Shown: positions 16,768-25,072 of the stretch, in pieces
Numbering within the stretch: position 1 is the first letter of the stretch
Layout of the letters: every line of letters starts with the position of its first letter
Assembly (NCBI GenBank): GCA_964583095.1
Contig: CAZOVB010000006.1
Coordinates: 1 to 64,000, forward strand
Reading direction: 5' to 3'
DNA: 64,000 bases
Source of the DNA: CAZOVB01 sp964583095
GTDB lineage: Bacteria; Planctomycetota; Phycisphaerae; SM23-33
Notes under the pieces: model-generated
What the model was told of the DNA's origin: nothing
What the model saw: only the letters and a program-made list of their open reading frames with translations
Database searches by the model: none
Position numbers and translations under genes: made by a program

Positions 16768-17901
16768 ATGATCAAGAAACGACTCCTCACCCCCGGTCCA
16801 ACGGATGTTCCCGCCGAAGTTCTGGTCGAAATGGCCAAGCCCATCTTCCACCACCGCACGGAGCGATTCCGCTCGATGTTTGCCGAGGTGACCGAAGGGC
16901 TCAAGAAAATCTTCCAGACGAAAAATGACGTTCTGACCATTGCCGGCTCCGGAACCGCCGGAATGGAAGCCGCCATCGCCTGTGCGGTTCCGCGGGACAA
17001 GAAGGTTTTGATTTCCAACGGCGGGAAGTTCGGCGAGCGCTGGGTCAAGGTCGCCAAGCGATACGGTCTGGACGTGGACGAAGTAGAGTTGGAGTGGGGC
17101 ACCGCCCTCCAGGCCGAGACGGTCAAGGAAAAGCTGGATACAGGCCGGTACGGCGCGGTGGTCACGGTTCATTCGGAGACCTCCACGGCCACGGCGTGCG
17201 ATCTGGAAGCCATCGCCAAGGTTGTCAAGCCCACCGACGCCCTGCTGATCGTCGATGCGATCACGGGCGTAGGGACCCTTCCGCTCAAGACGGACCAGTG
17301 GGGCGTGGATATCGTGGCCGGCGGCTCTCAGAAGGCCTTGATGCTCCCGCCGGGCCTGGCGTTTGTGAGCGTGTCGGACAAGGCATGGAAGGTCATCGAC
17401 ACGATCGAGGCCCCGTGCTTCTATCTGGATCTCAAGGCCTATCGCAAGTCCCTGGCCAAGGGCGATACGCCGTATACCTCTGCTGTGACCCTGATCCGCG
17501 GGTTGAAGGTTGCGGTCGATATGATCAACGAAATCGGCATCGAGAACATCTGGGTCAGAACCGCCCTGATGGCCAAGGCGATGCGCGAAGCCTGCAAGGC
17601 CATCGGTATGACCGTGCTTTCCAAGGAGCCCAGCGACTCGGTAACGGGCATCTGCTTCCCCGAGGGCGTGGGCGACGAGTTCCGCAAGGCGATGGAGAAG
17701 AATTACGGCATCAGCGTCGCCGGCGGGCAGGAGCATCTCAAGGGCAAGATCTTCCGCGTCTCCCACATGGGCTACGTGGATCCGCTCGAGACGATCGGCG
17801 TCGTTGCCGCCATCGAGTATACCCTCGCGGATCTGGGCCAGAATGTCCAGATCGGCAAGGGCGTCGCCGCGGCCACCGAGGTCCTCAAGGACTGGAAATA
17901 A
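16768..17901 (+). CDS. Class V aminotransferase, probable phosphoserine or serine-glyoxylate type
   Basis: A 377-residue PLP-dependent transaminase of the alanine-glyoxylate/serine-pyruvate group. The N-terminal signature LLTPGPTDVP, the SGTAGMEAAI cofactor segment, IVDAITGVGT with the PLP-binding Asp, and GGSQKALMLPPG with Schiff-base Lys189 are all present. It sits 19 bases upstream of serA under a shared promoter. In this setting the likely job is amination of 3-phosphohydroxypyruvate (the SerC step) rather than photorespiratory chemistry; that is an inference from context. AAAGGACGGAAAGG precedes the ATG. Confidence 0.88.
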   Translation: MIKKRLLTPGPTDVPAEVLVEMAKPIFHHRTERFRSMFAEVTEGLKKIFQTKNDVLTIAGSGTAGMEAAIACAVPRDKKVLISNGGKFGERWVKVAKRYGLDVDEVELEWGTALQAETVKEKLDTGRYGAVVTVHSETSTATACDLEAIAKVVKPTDALLIVDAITGVGTLPLKTDQWGVDIVAGGSQKALMLPPGLAFVSVSDKAWKVIDTIEAPCFYLDLKAYRKSLAKGDTPYTSAVTLIRGLKVAVDMINEIGIENIWVRTALMAKAMREACKAIGMTVLSKEPSDSVTGICFPEGVGDEFRKAMEKNYGISVAGGQEHLKGKIFRVSHMGYVDPLETIGVVAAIEYTLADLGQNVQIGKGVAAATEVLKDWK

Positions 17902-17920
17902 CCCCGAAAGGAGGACCGAA

Positions 17921-19540
17921 ATGAAAGTTCTCGTAGCAGACAAACTCTCCCAGGTTGGTATTGACTGGCTCAAGAGCCAGGACGACGTGGAAGTGGAAAT
18001 CAACGCAGGCCCCCCGGCCGACGAACTGGCCAAGATCGTCGGGCAGTACGACGGCATGATCATCCGTTCGGGCGTAAAGGTCACCGCCGAGGTGCTGGAG
18101 AATCCCGGCAACCTCCGCTGCGTGGCCCGGGCGGGCGTGGGCGTGGACAACGTGGACATTCCTGCAGCTACCGCCAAGGGCGTGATCGTCATGAACACCC
18201 CCGGAGGCAACACGGTCTCGACGGCGGAGCTGGCGGTTACGCTGATGATGGCGCTGAGCCGCAAGATCGCCCCGGCCAGTGCCTCGCTTCGCGAGGGCAA
18301 GTGGGAGCGGAAGCAGTTCCAGGGCACGCAGTTGGCCGGCAAGACCCTAGGCATCGTCGGCATGGGTCGCATCGGACGAACCGTTGCCGCCCGAGCCCAG
18401 GGAATGGACATGCGCGTGATCGGGTACGACCCGTTCTTCGCCGGCAACGAAGAGAGCCCCGTCGAGATGGTCAAGGACCTGGTCGAGCTCTGCAAGCGCA
18501 GCGATTACATCACCCTGCACGTGCCCAAATCCGCCGACACGATGGGCATGATCGGGGCTGAGGAAATCGCAGCCATGAAGCCCAACGCCCGGATTATCAA
18601 CGCCGCTCGCGGCGGGATCGTGGATCCCGAAGCGCTGCTGGCCGCGATTAAGGACGGCAAAATCGCCGGGGCGGCCATCGATGTCTGGACCAAGGAGCCT
18701 CCCGAGTCGGAGGCGGAGCTGGAGCTGATCAAGCAGCCCAACGTCTTGGCCGTGCCGCACCTGGGCGCCAGTACTGAAGAGGCCCAGGAGCAGGTGGCCC
18801 TGGATGCCGCCCAGCAACTGGTCGAGGCGTTGCGCGGCGGCGAAGTGCGAAACGCCATCAATGCCCCTGGCTTCGGCGAGGCCTTGCCGCAGAGTTACAG
18901 GCCCTATACCGAACTGGCCAGCCGTATGGGAACCATCCTGGCCTGCATCACCCCCGGTGCGATGCGGAAGGTGGAGGTCATCTACCGCGGCGGAATCGCC
19001 GAGACCAACATCCAGCCCATCACCACGTATCTGCTGGTGGGCCTGATGCAGCCTCACCTGGAGCACCCGGTCAATGTAATCAACGCTCCGGTGCTGGCTG
19101 AGAACCGCGGGATGGAAGTCGAGCAGATCACCTCGGCCAAGGTCAAGGAATTCGCCAACATGATGGAAGTCCGCGTCACGACCGATAAGACGACGCGCAG
19201 CGCCAAGGGCACGATCTTCGGTAATCGCTTCCCACGGGTGATTTCCATCGACGGCTACCGGATGGAGATGAAGCCCGAGGGTCACATCCTCATTATCGCC
19301 AACGAGGACCAGCCCGGCGTGGTCGGCAAGTACGGCAGCATCCTGGGCGATGCCGGGGTGAATATCGCCGACATGACCTTCGCCCGGAAGCTCGAACCCC
19401 CCACGGCGATGGTAGGCATCAATCTCGATTCGGCTCCCAGCGAGGAGACTCTCGATAAGATCCGTAACCAGCAATTCGTCAACGAGGTCCACTACCTCGA
19501 ACTGCCCATTCTTTACGTACCGGAGAAGCAGGGCGGCTGA
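17921..19540 (+). CDS. serA: D-3-phosphoglycerate dehydrogenase
   Basis: Oxidises 3-phosphoglycerate to 3-phosphohydroxypyruvate, the first step of serine synthesis; 539 residues. It is the long SerA form: catalytic domain, NAD-binding Rossmann domain with GIVGMGRIGRTVAAR, the Arg/Glu/His catalytic set (NAARGGIVD, PPESEAELEL, PHLGASTEEAQ), an intervening ASB domain (about 320-450) and a C-terminal ACT domain (HILIIANEDQPGVVGKYG). The ACT domain usually mediates serine feedback. GAAAGGAGGA directly before ATG 17921 fixes the start. Second gene of the serine operon; ends at a hairpin terminator. Confidence 0.97.
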   Translation: MKVLVADKLSQVGIDWLKSQDDVEVEINAGPPADELAKIVGQYDGMIIRSGVKVTAEVLENPGNLRCVARAGVGVDNVDIPAATAKGVIVMNTPGGNTVSTAELAVTLMMALSRKIAPASASLREGKWERKQFQGTQLAGKTLGIVGMGRIGRTVAARAQGMDMRVIGYDPFFAGNEESPVEMVKDLVELCKRSDYITLHVPKSADTMGMIGAEEIAAMKPNARIINAARGGIVDPEALLAAIKDGKIAGAAIDVWTKEPPESEAELELIKQPNVLAVPHLGASTEEAQEQVALDAAQQLVEALRGGEVRNAINAPGFGEALPQSYRPYTELASRMGTILACITPGAMRKVEVIYRGGIAETNIQPITTYLLVGLMQPHLEHPVNVINAPVLAENRGMEVEQITSAKVKEFANMMEVRVTTDKTTRSAKGTIFGNRFPRVISIDGYRMEMKPEGHILIIANEDQPGVVGKYGSILGDAGVNIADMTFARKLEPPTAMVGINLDSAPSEETLDKIRNQQFVNEVHYLELPILYVPEKQGG

Positions 19541-19573
19541 TCTACTGGATCAGTCTCTTTATGATCGATAACG

Positions 19574-19608
19574 ACGCCCGGGCGCAGAAACGCTCGGGCG
19601 TTATTCTT
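19574..19608. terminator. Hairpin terminator between serA and the archaemetzincin gene
   Basis: An 11-bp stem (19574-19584 with 19591-19601, one G-T pair) with a 6-base loop, followed on the plus strand by TATTCTTT. It touches the stop codon of the convergent gene, so it probably serves serA chiefly. Confidence 0.65.
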
Positions 19609-20575
19609 TGGCCTCCAGGGCCTCGACGCACTCTCGATAGAACTTCTCCTGCAAATCAAGCTTGGCCGACTCGCAGAAGTCAGCCAGTTTCCGATACCGC
19701 TCAACCGGATTGATCCGGCCGATCGTGCAGGCCTTGGCCATGCAGTCCGGGCACAGCGCAAGGGGCCAGGCGTCGGCTTCTTCCAGCGTGTTGGCCCCGG
19801 CCATCACGCATCGCCAGGCCGTGCAGTGCTCCATCGAAAACATGTGCCCCGTCTCGTGCAGCGCGGTCTTAAGCGTGCGAAGCAGGACCTTGCGGTACTC
19901 GGTTTCGTTTCGTTCGGGTCGGCCGAAACGATGAATCGACCAGATTCCGACCCGGTCGGTGGTGGAGGCCTGGCCGAAAACAAAGTTGAAACCCTCGCCG
20001 GGCCAGAGGTCTCCGGCCGTCAGGGCCAGGACACACGCGGCGTCTTCGGGCAGGCGGGGCTTGAGAACCTTCTCCAAGACGTAGGTGGTGAGGATCTGCT
20101 CCTGACCCCAGCGGGAGAGGCGACGGGCCTTGTCCGGGACGATCTCCAACTCCAGGGTCTTGCACGTCCGGACAGGCAGGTGAAAGCTCGCCTCCAGGAA
20201 AGCTGAGACATCGCGAAGGATCTCCTTCTGGTCGGGCGAGAAGGGTCCGATCGGCTGGATGCAGATCCATTTGCGTCGCTTATTGGGCAGCGTGGGCTTT
20301 GAGGCCAGCCACTGATCGAAGGTCTGACCCCGTTCAAAGTGTTTATATCGCCAGTCTCCCGGCCGGGGCTGGGGTTGTTTGCGGGCAAGCGGCTTGAGAC
20401 GCCCGATGGCCGCGAGCAGCTGCTTTCTGAAAGGTGCAGGGGCCTGGGCAGTATCGGGCTCCGGGGGGGTACCTGCAGGCGGATGGGCAGCGAGTATTGC
20501 GCAGCGCAAGAGGCAAAGGCCCGTCAGGGCGTAGAGGATCGAACGTCGCAGCCGAGAGCGCCGGCAAGTCTGCAT
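19601..20575 (-). CDS. Archaemetzincin-like zinc metalloprotease, probably exported
   Basis: 324 residues. The zinc site HETGH (240-244) with His250, Cys251, Cys256 and a downstream CPDC matches the archaemetzincin signature HExxHxxGxxHC...C...CxxC. Ser replaces the usual Gly, and Met258 in CVM is the Met-turn. The N-terminus has a hydrophobic stretch with basic residues before it (residues 5-30; LYALTGLCLLRCAILAA), indicating export or lipid anchoring, which is unusual for archaemetzincins. Protease activity is a family expectation only. No strong ribosome site precedes the start. It is monocistronic and convergent with serA. Confidence 0.82.
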   Translation of the reverse strand: MQTCRRSRLRRSILYALTGLCLLRCAILAAHPPAGTPPEPDTAQAPAPFRKQLLAAIGRLKPLARKQPQPRPGDWRYKHFERGQTFDQWLASKPTLPNKRRKWICIQPIGPFSPDQKEILRDVSAFLEASFHLPVRTCKTLELEIVPDKARRLSRWGQEQILTTYVLEKVLKPRLPEDAACVLALTAGDLWPGEGFNFVFGQASTTDRVGIWSIHRFGRPERNETEYRKVLLRTLKTALHETGHMFSMEHCTAWRCVMAGANTLEEADAWPLALCPDCMAKACTIGRINPVERYRKLADFCESAKLDLQEKFYRECVEALEAKE

Positions 20576-20584
20576 GTTCTAGAG

Positions 20585-20612
20585 TTTACCTTACAATGGG
20601 ATCTGCTACACT
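20585..20612 (+). promoter_or_regulatory. Candidate promoter of the pepP-accB-accC operon
   Basis: TTTACC (20585-20590), a 16-base spacer and TACACT (20607-20612) match 4 of 6 at each box. They lie in the divergent gap, 70 bases before ATG 20683. Confidence 0.35.
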
Positions 20613-20682
20613 CGTGCAATCGTCTCGGCGCACGTTCTTTGGCGCCGATGGACTGACGCTGCCACCAATCGAGGAACAGGCC

Positions 20683-21807
20683 ATGAACCGATCCGCCGGC
20701 GACGCGAGACGCAAAGCCCTTTCCAGGACCCGGCAGGTGTTTCGCCGTTTGCGCGATTCCAAGAGCCCCTGTGATGCGCTGCTGGTCTCGCGGAGCGAGG
20801 ATGTAAGCTACCTCTCGGGCTTTACCGGGGATGATTCCCTGCTGTTGCTCCTGCCCGAGGGGGGGGTGCTTCTGACCGATGGCCGGTACGACGAGCAGGC
20901 CCGGCAGGAGTGTGAGCAACTTGAGATTCACACGCGAGACGGTGCGATGTCCGACGCTATTGCCGAGCAGGTAAAGCGTCGCAAGATCCGCAGGTTGGGA
21001 TTTCAGGCAGCCATGGTCAGCTTCGCCCAGCACAAGGCTCTTTCGGGAAAGCTTTCCAAGTGCAGGCTGATCGGTCTGGAGGACATCGTCACCCGCGTCC
21101 GCCGGCAGAAGGATCAGGAGGAGGTGGCCTGCATCCGCCAAAGCGCGGTCATTGCCCAGAAGGCGTTCAAGGAGCTGATCGGGCGAGGACGCAAGGCCTT
21201 TATAGGCCGCAGCGAGCGCGAAGTGGCGGCGGAACTGGAATACCTTATGCGGAAGCACGGAGCCCAGGGGGCCTCGTTTGATACCATCGTTGCCGCCGGT
21301 CGGCACGGCTCGCAGCCTCACTACCGTCCGGATTCCACGCGGATTCTTCCCGACCAGGCGGTTCTGATCGACTGGGGCGCCGTGGCGGATGGATATTGCA
21401 GCGACTTGACTCGGGTGGTGTTTACCGGTAGAATCCCGCCGAAAATCGCGGAAATCTACGAATGCGTCCTCGAGGCGCAGTTGACGGCGATCGAGTCGAT
21501 TCGTAGCGGACGCGGGGTCAAGACGATCGATTCCGCCGCGCGTGAGGTGCTCAGGCGCGGAGGCTACGCCGACCGGTTCGTTCACGGGCTGGGCCACGGG
21601 ATCGGTCGCGAGATCCACGAGGCCCCGAGCCTGAGTCCCCGCGGCAAGACTCGATTGAGACAAGGCATGGTCGTGACCGTGGAGCCCGGCGTTTACCTGC
21701 CCGGCGTCGGTGGCGTCCGGATCGAAGACGACGTACTTGTGCAAACCCAAGGGCAGGAAGTTCTGACTTCCCTGCCCAAAACACTTTCCGCAATGGAGCT
21801 GCGATGA
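20683..21807 (+). CDS. M24-family Xaa-Pro aminopeptidase/dipeptidase
   Basis: A 374-residue creatinase-fold peptidase releasing residues next to proline. The N-terminal domain begins with DALLVSRSEDVSYLSGFTG. The C-terminal pita-bread domain has all five dinuclear metal ligands in order: Asp in LIDWGA, Asp in CSDLTR, His in GLGHGIG, Glu in VTVEPGVY and Glu in GVRIEDD. ATG 20683 is preferred, with GAGGAA upstream. Its stop overlaps the accB start (ATGA). This pepP-accB-accC order recurs in many bacteria, usually with efp nearby; no efp is seen here. Confidence 0.93.
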   Translation: MNRSAGDARRKALSRTRQVFRRLRDSKSPCDALLVSRSEDVSYLSGFTGDDSLLLLLPEGGVLLTDGRYDEQARQECEQLEIHTRDGAMSDAIAEQVKRRKIRRLGFQAAMVSFAQHKALSGKLSKCRLIGLEDIVTRVRRQKDQEEVACIRQSAVIAQKAFKELIGRGRKAFIGRSEREVAAELEYLMRKHGAQGASFDTIVAAGRHGSQPHYRPDSTRILPDQAVLIDWGAVADGYCSDLTRVVFTGRIPPKIAEIYECVLEAQLTAIESIRSGRGVKTIDSAAREVLRRGGYADRFVHGLGHGIGREIHEAPSLSPRGKTRLRQGMVVTVEPGVYLPGVGGVRIEDDVLVQTQGQEVLTSLPKTLSAMELR

Positions 21808-22334
21808 GCGAAAAGTCCAAATCCCAGGATCCCCAGGCAGGGAAGCTCGTGGAGATCAAGGACATCCGGCAGTTGGTCAAGCTGATGGCCGATAACGACT
21901 TGACCGAATTGAACATCAAAAGCGGCGATACCAAGATCCACCTGCGCCGCGGCGGGCAGGAGGTGCAGGTGGTCCCTGCCTCGGCGATGATGGGTCAGGC
22001 GCAGATGCCTTCGGCCCCGGCCGGCGGGGCGAGTCCGGCGCCGCAACCGGCCCCCGAGGCGGAAGCCAAAGAACCGGCCGCCAAGCCCGCAGAGAATCTC
22101 ATCGAAATCAAGAGCCCGATGGTCGGAACGTTCTACGCCGCCCCGAGCCCGGAGAGCGACTCGTTCGTGTCCACCGGCGCCAATGTCGACGAAGAGACCG
22201 TGGTGTGCATCGTCGAGGCCATGAAGGTGATGAACGAAATCAAGGCCGAGTGCTCCGGCACGATTGCCGAAATCTGCGTCAAGAACGCCCAGCCGGTGGA
22301 ATTCGGCCAGGTGCTCTTCCGGGTCAAGCCCTAA
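21804..22334 (+). CDS. accB: Biotin carboxyl carrier protein of acetyl-CoA carboxylase
   Basis: A 176-residue carrier of the carboxybiotin for malonyl-CoA formation, the first step of fatty-acid synthesis. A helical N-terminal segment (KDIRQLVKLMADNDLTEL) is followed by a Pro/Ala linker (about 60-98). The biotinyl domain has EAMKVMNEI with the biotinylated Lys141 and the thumb-like PSPESDSFVS. The start overlaps the upstream peptidase stop, so translation is coupled; accC follows after 21 bases. Confidence 0.97.
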   Translation: MSEKSKSQDPQAGKLVEIKDIRQLVKLMADNDLTELNIKSGDTKIHLRRGGQEVQVVPASAMMGQAQMPSAPAGGASPAPQPAPEAEAKEPAAKPAENLIEIKSPMVGTFYAAPSPESDSFVSTGANVDEETVVCIVEAMKVMNEIKAECSGTIAEICVKNAQPVEFGQVLFRVKP

Positions 22335-22355
22335 CCGCCAGCTTGGGAGAGCCGA

Positions 22356-23705
22356 ATGTTTTCACGGGTATTGGTAGCCAACCGTGGCGAAATCGCCCTG
22401 CGGATCATCCGCGCCTGCAAGGAGATGGGCATCGAATCGGTGGCGGTCTTCTCCGAAGCCGACCGGGACGCCAGCTATCTCCGCTTGGCCGACGACTGCG
22501 TCTGCATCGGGCCGGGCCCCTCGGCTGAGAGCTATTTGAACATACCGCGGATCATCGCCGCGGCCGAGATCACCAACGTCGATGCCATTCATCCCGGCTA
22601 TGGGTTCCTGGCCGAGAACGCTCACTTCGCCGAGGTCTGCCGGGACTGCAAGATCGAGTTCATAGGCCCCAGTGTCGAGAGCATGCAGCTTCTGGGCGAC
22701 AAGATCGCCGCCAAAGAGCTGGCCCACAAGGCCAACGTCCCCACCACGCCCTCGAGCAACGGGGCGGTGGAGACGGTCGAAGACGCGGTGGGCATCGCCG
22801 AGAAGATCGGCTATCCGGTGGCGATAAAGGCTGCCGCCGGCGGGGGGGGACGAGGGATCCGTTTCGCCCACAACGAGGCCAACCTTCGCAGCGTCTTCAA
22901 ACAGGCCCAGGCCGAGGCACAGGTCGCCTTTGGCGACGGGCGCCTCTACATGGAAAAGTGCATCGAGAACTTCCGGCACATCGAGGTGCAGGTTCTCGGC
23001 GACCACCACGGGAACGTGATTCACCTCTTCGAGCGCGAGTGCTCCGTTCAGCGTCGTCGGCAGAAGGTGGTCGAGGAGACCCCCGCACCGGGCATCAGCA
23101 ACGAGCTGCGGATGCAGATCTGCGAGTCGGCGGCCCGGCTGGCCCGCGAGGCGGGGTACTTCAACGCCGGCACGGTCGAGTACATGCTCGACAAGGATGA
23201 CAACTTCTACTTCCTGGAAGTCAACACGCGGATCCAGGTCGAACATCCCGTGACGGAGATGGTCGTCGGGGAAGACCTGCTCAAGTGGCAGATCCGTATT
23301 GCCGCCGGCGAAGAGCTGGACCGGAAGCAGGAGGATATTGTCCAGCGCGGCTCGGCCATCGAGTGTCGTATCAACGCCGAAGACCCGGAGCACAACTTCC
23401 GACCTTCTCCGGGGCTGATCGAGTCGTTTGTCGCCCCCGGCGGTCTCGGCGTCCGATGGGACAGCCACGTCTGCCAGGGCTACCGAATTCCCCCGACGTA
23501 CGACAGCCTCATCGGCAAACTCATCGTGCACCGAAATACGCGGGATGAAGCCATCGCCGTCTCCCGTCGCGCACTGGAGGAGTTTGTCATCCACCCGACC
23601 AAAACCACGATCCCCCTTTGCCTGCAGGTGCTTAAACACGACCGTTTCGTACACGGCAACTGGGACACAACTTTCATCGAAAGAGAATTGCTCAGTCGCG
23701 CTTGA
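22356..23705 (+). CDS. accC: Biotin carboxylase of acetyl-CoA carboxylase
   Basis: A 449-residue ATP-grasp enzyme that carboxylates biotin on AccB. Family landmarks: MFSRVLVANRGEIALRIIRA, the ATP-binding Gly-rich loop AAAGGGGRGIR, HIEVQVLGD, ECSVQRRRQK and FLEVNTRIQVEHPVTE with the catalytic Glu and Arg. Full length for the family. GGGAGAG sits just upstream. The carboxyltransferase genes accA/accD are not in the window and must lie elsewhere. Confidence 0.97.
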   Translation: MFSRVLVANRGEIALRIIRACKEMGIESVAVFSEADRDASYLRLADDCVCIGPGPSAESYLNIPRIIAAAEITNVDAIHPGYGFLAENAHFAEVCRDCKIEFIGPSVESMQLLGDKIAAKELAHKANVPTTPSSNGAVETVEDAVGIAEKIGYPVAIKAAAGGGGRGIRFAHNEANLRSVFKQAQAEAQVAFGDGRLYMEKCIENFRHIEVQVLGDHHGNVIHLFERECSVQRRRQKVVEETPAPGISNELRMQICESAARLAREAGYFNAGTVEYMLDKDDNFYFLEVNTRIQVEHPVTEMVVGEDLLKWQIRIAAGEELDRKQEDIVQRGSAIECRINAEDPEHNFRPSPGLIESFVAPGGLGVRWDSHVCQGYRIPPTYDSLIGKLIVHRNTRDEAIAVSRRALEEFVIHPTKTTIPLCLQVLKHDRFVHGNWDTTFIERELLSRA

Positions 23706-23773
23706 GGCCTGGCCGCTTTGCCCCGCGCGGCGAACGCAACCAAGAGACACCGAAACGAAAGGAAAAAGCCTCG

Positions 23774-24994
23774 ATGGCCAAAAGCTCCAAACCCAACGCA
23801 GTCATCGGACAGTCCGGCGGCCCGACGATGGTGATCAACCAGTCCCTCGTCGGTGTCGTGGAGGTCCTGAAGGAAGACAAGCAGATCGGCAAGATCCTCG
23901 GCGCCCGTCACGGCGTGTCCGGCATTGTGGCTGAGGATTTCATCGACCTGACCGGCACGAGTAAGAAGGTCCTGGAAGATGTGGCGGTGACCCCCGCCGC
24001 AGCGCTGGGCTCCAGCCGCGACAAGCCCGATGAAGCCTACTGTGAACGCATCTTCGAGTCCTTCCGCAAACACGACGTCCAGTATTTCTTCTACATCGGC
24101 GGAAACGACTCAGCCGACACAGCGCGGATTGTGAACGAGATGGCCCGCGAGGCCGGCCACGAACTGCGCGTCTTCCACATTCCCAAGACCATCGACAACG
24201 ATCTCCGCGTCACCGACCACACGCCGGGCTACGGTTCGGCGGCCCGGTTCGTCGCATCGGCCTTTATGGGCGACGACCGCGACAGCGCCTCGCTGCCGGG
24301 GATCAAGATCAACGTCGTCATGGGTCGCCACGCCGGGTGGCTCACCGCCGCGAGCGTATTGGGACGCGTGGATGACAAGTGCGGCCCGCACCTGGTGTAC
24401 GTGCCGGAAGTCCCGTTCGATACGACCGATTTCCTTGAGCACGTGCGGGAGATCTACGGCAAGTATGGACGCTGCCAGATCGCGGTTTCCGAAGGCATTT
24501 CCGACGAGACCGGTCAGCCTGTCACCGTGGCCTTGGCCCAGAAGCTTGGCCATCGGGTCGAGCGCGACAGCCACGGAAACGTTCAGCTCTCCGGAAGTGG
24601 AGCACTGGGAGACTTCCTGGCCGACTACCTCAAGAGCGAGATGAAGCAGAAGTACAAAACTCTCCGCGTCCGGGCCGATACGTTCGGTTACCTTCAGCGG
24701 AGCTTCCCGGGCTTCGCTTCCCCGGTCGACCAGGAAGAAGCCCGCAATGCCGGTCGAAAGGCCGCTGAACTGTCCCTGGGCGGCGATATCGACGGCTCGG
24801 TCGCCTTCAAGCGTGCCAAGGGCACCAAGTACAAGATCGAGTACATCCGGGCGGAACTCAAGGACGTCGCGAGGCTGACCAAGGACATGCCCCGCAACTA
24901 CATCAACAAGGTTGGCAACAACATCACCAAGAGCTACGTCAACTACGCCACTCCGCTTCTGGGCGGTCTGCCGACGATCGGCGTGCTCAGCTAG
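23774..24994 (+). CDS. 6-phosphofructokinase, predicted pyrophosphate-dependent
   Basis: Phosphorylates fructose 6-phosphate in glycolysis; 406 residues. GQSGGPT at the N-terminus, GGNDSADTA in the phosphoryl-donor site and PKTIDND are visible. Asn/Asp after GG and the Lys of PKTIDND are hallmarks of PPi-using enzymes; ATP enzymes have GGDGS and G/P-T-I-D-N-D. MGRHAGW is the substrate-binding segment. PPi dependence makes the step reversible, fitting use in both glycolysis and gluconeogenesis. The start at 23774 removes an unsupported 24-residue extension. It converges on phosphoglycerate mutase, with a shared terminator between them. Confidence 0.9.
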   Translation: MAKSSKPNAVIGQSGGPTMVINQSLVGVVEVLKEDKQIGKILGARHGVSGIVAEDFIDLTGTSKKVLEDVAVTPAAALGSSRDKPDEAYCERIFESFRKHDVQYFFYIGGNDSADTARIVNEMAREAGHELRVFHIPKTIDNDLRVTDHTPGYGSAARFVASAFMGDDRDSASLPGIKINVVMGRHAGWLTAASVLGRVDDKCGPHLVYVPEVPFDTTDFLEHVREIYGKYGRCQIAVSEGISDETGQPVTVALAQKLGHRVERDSHGNVQLSGSGALGDFLADYLKSEMKQKYKTLRVRADTFGYLQRSFPGFASPVDQEEARNAGRKAAELSLGGDIDGSVAFKRAKGTKYKIEYIRAELKDVARLTKDMPRNYINKVGNNITKSYVNYATPLLGGLPTIGVLS

Positions 24995-25015
24995 CAAACG
25001 CTGCAGATAGAGCAG

Positions 25016-25052
25016 AAAAAGGCCCGCGAGCCGGTCGCTCGCGGGCCTTTTT
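25016..25052. terminator. Bidirectional intrinsic terminator between pfk and apgM
   Basis: A perfect 16-bp stem (25016-25031 with 25037-25052) with a 5-base loop. A-runs on one arm and T-runs on the other give a U-tract in both directions. It is placed exactly between two convergent stops. Confidence 0.9.
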
Positions 25053-25072
25053 CAATGCTCTTTGTGGCGGGG

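Noticed and set aside
15178..18495. A 1105-codon minus-strand open frame
   Set aside because: It is antisense to the VWA protein, yggS, the aminotransferase and serA, all with clear motifs; the antisense product shows none.
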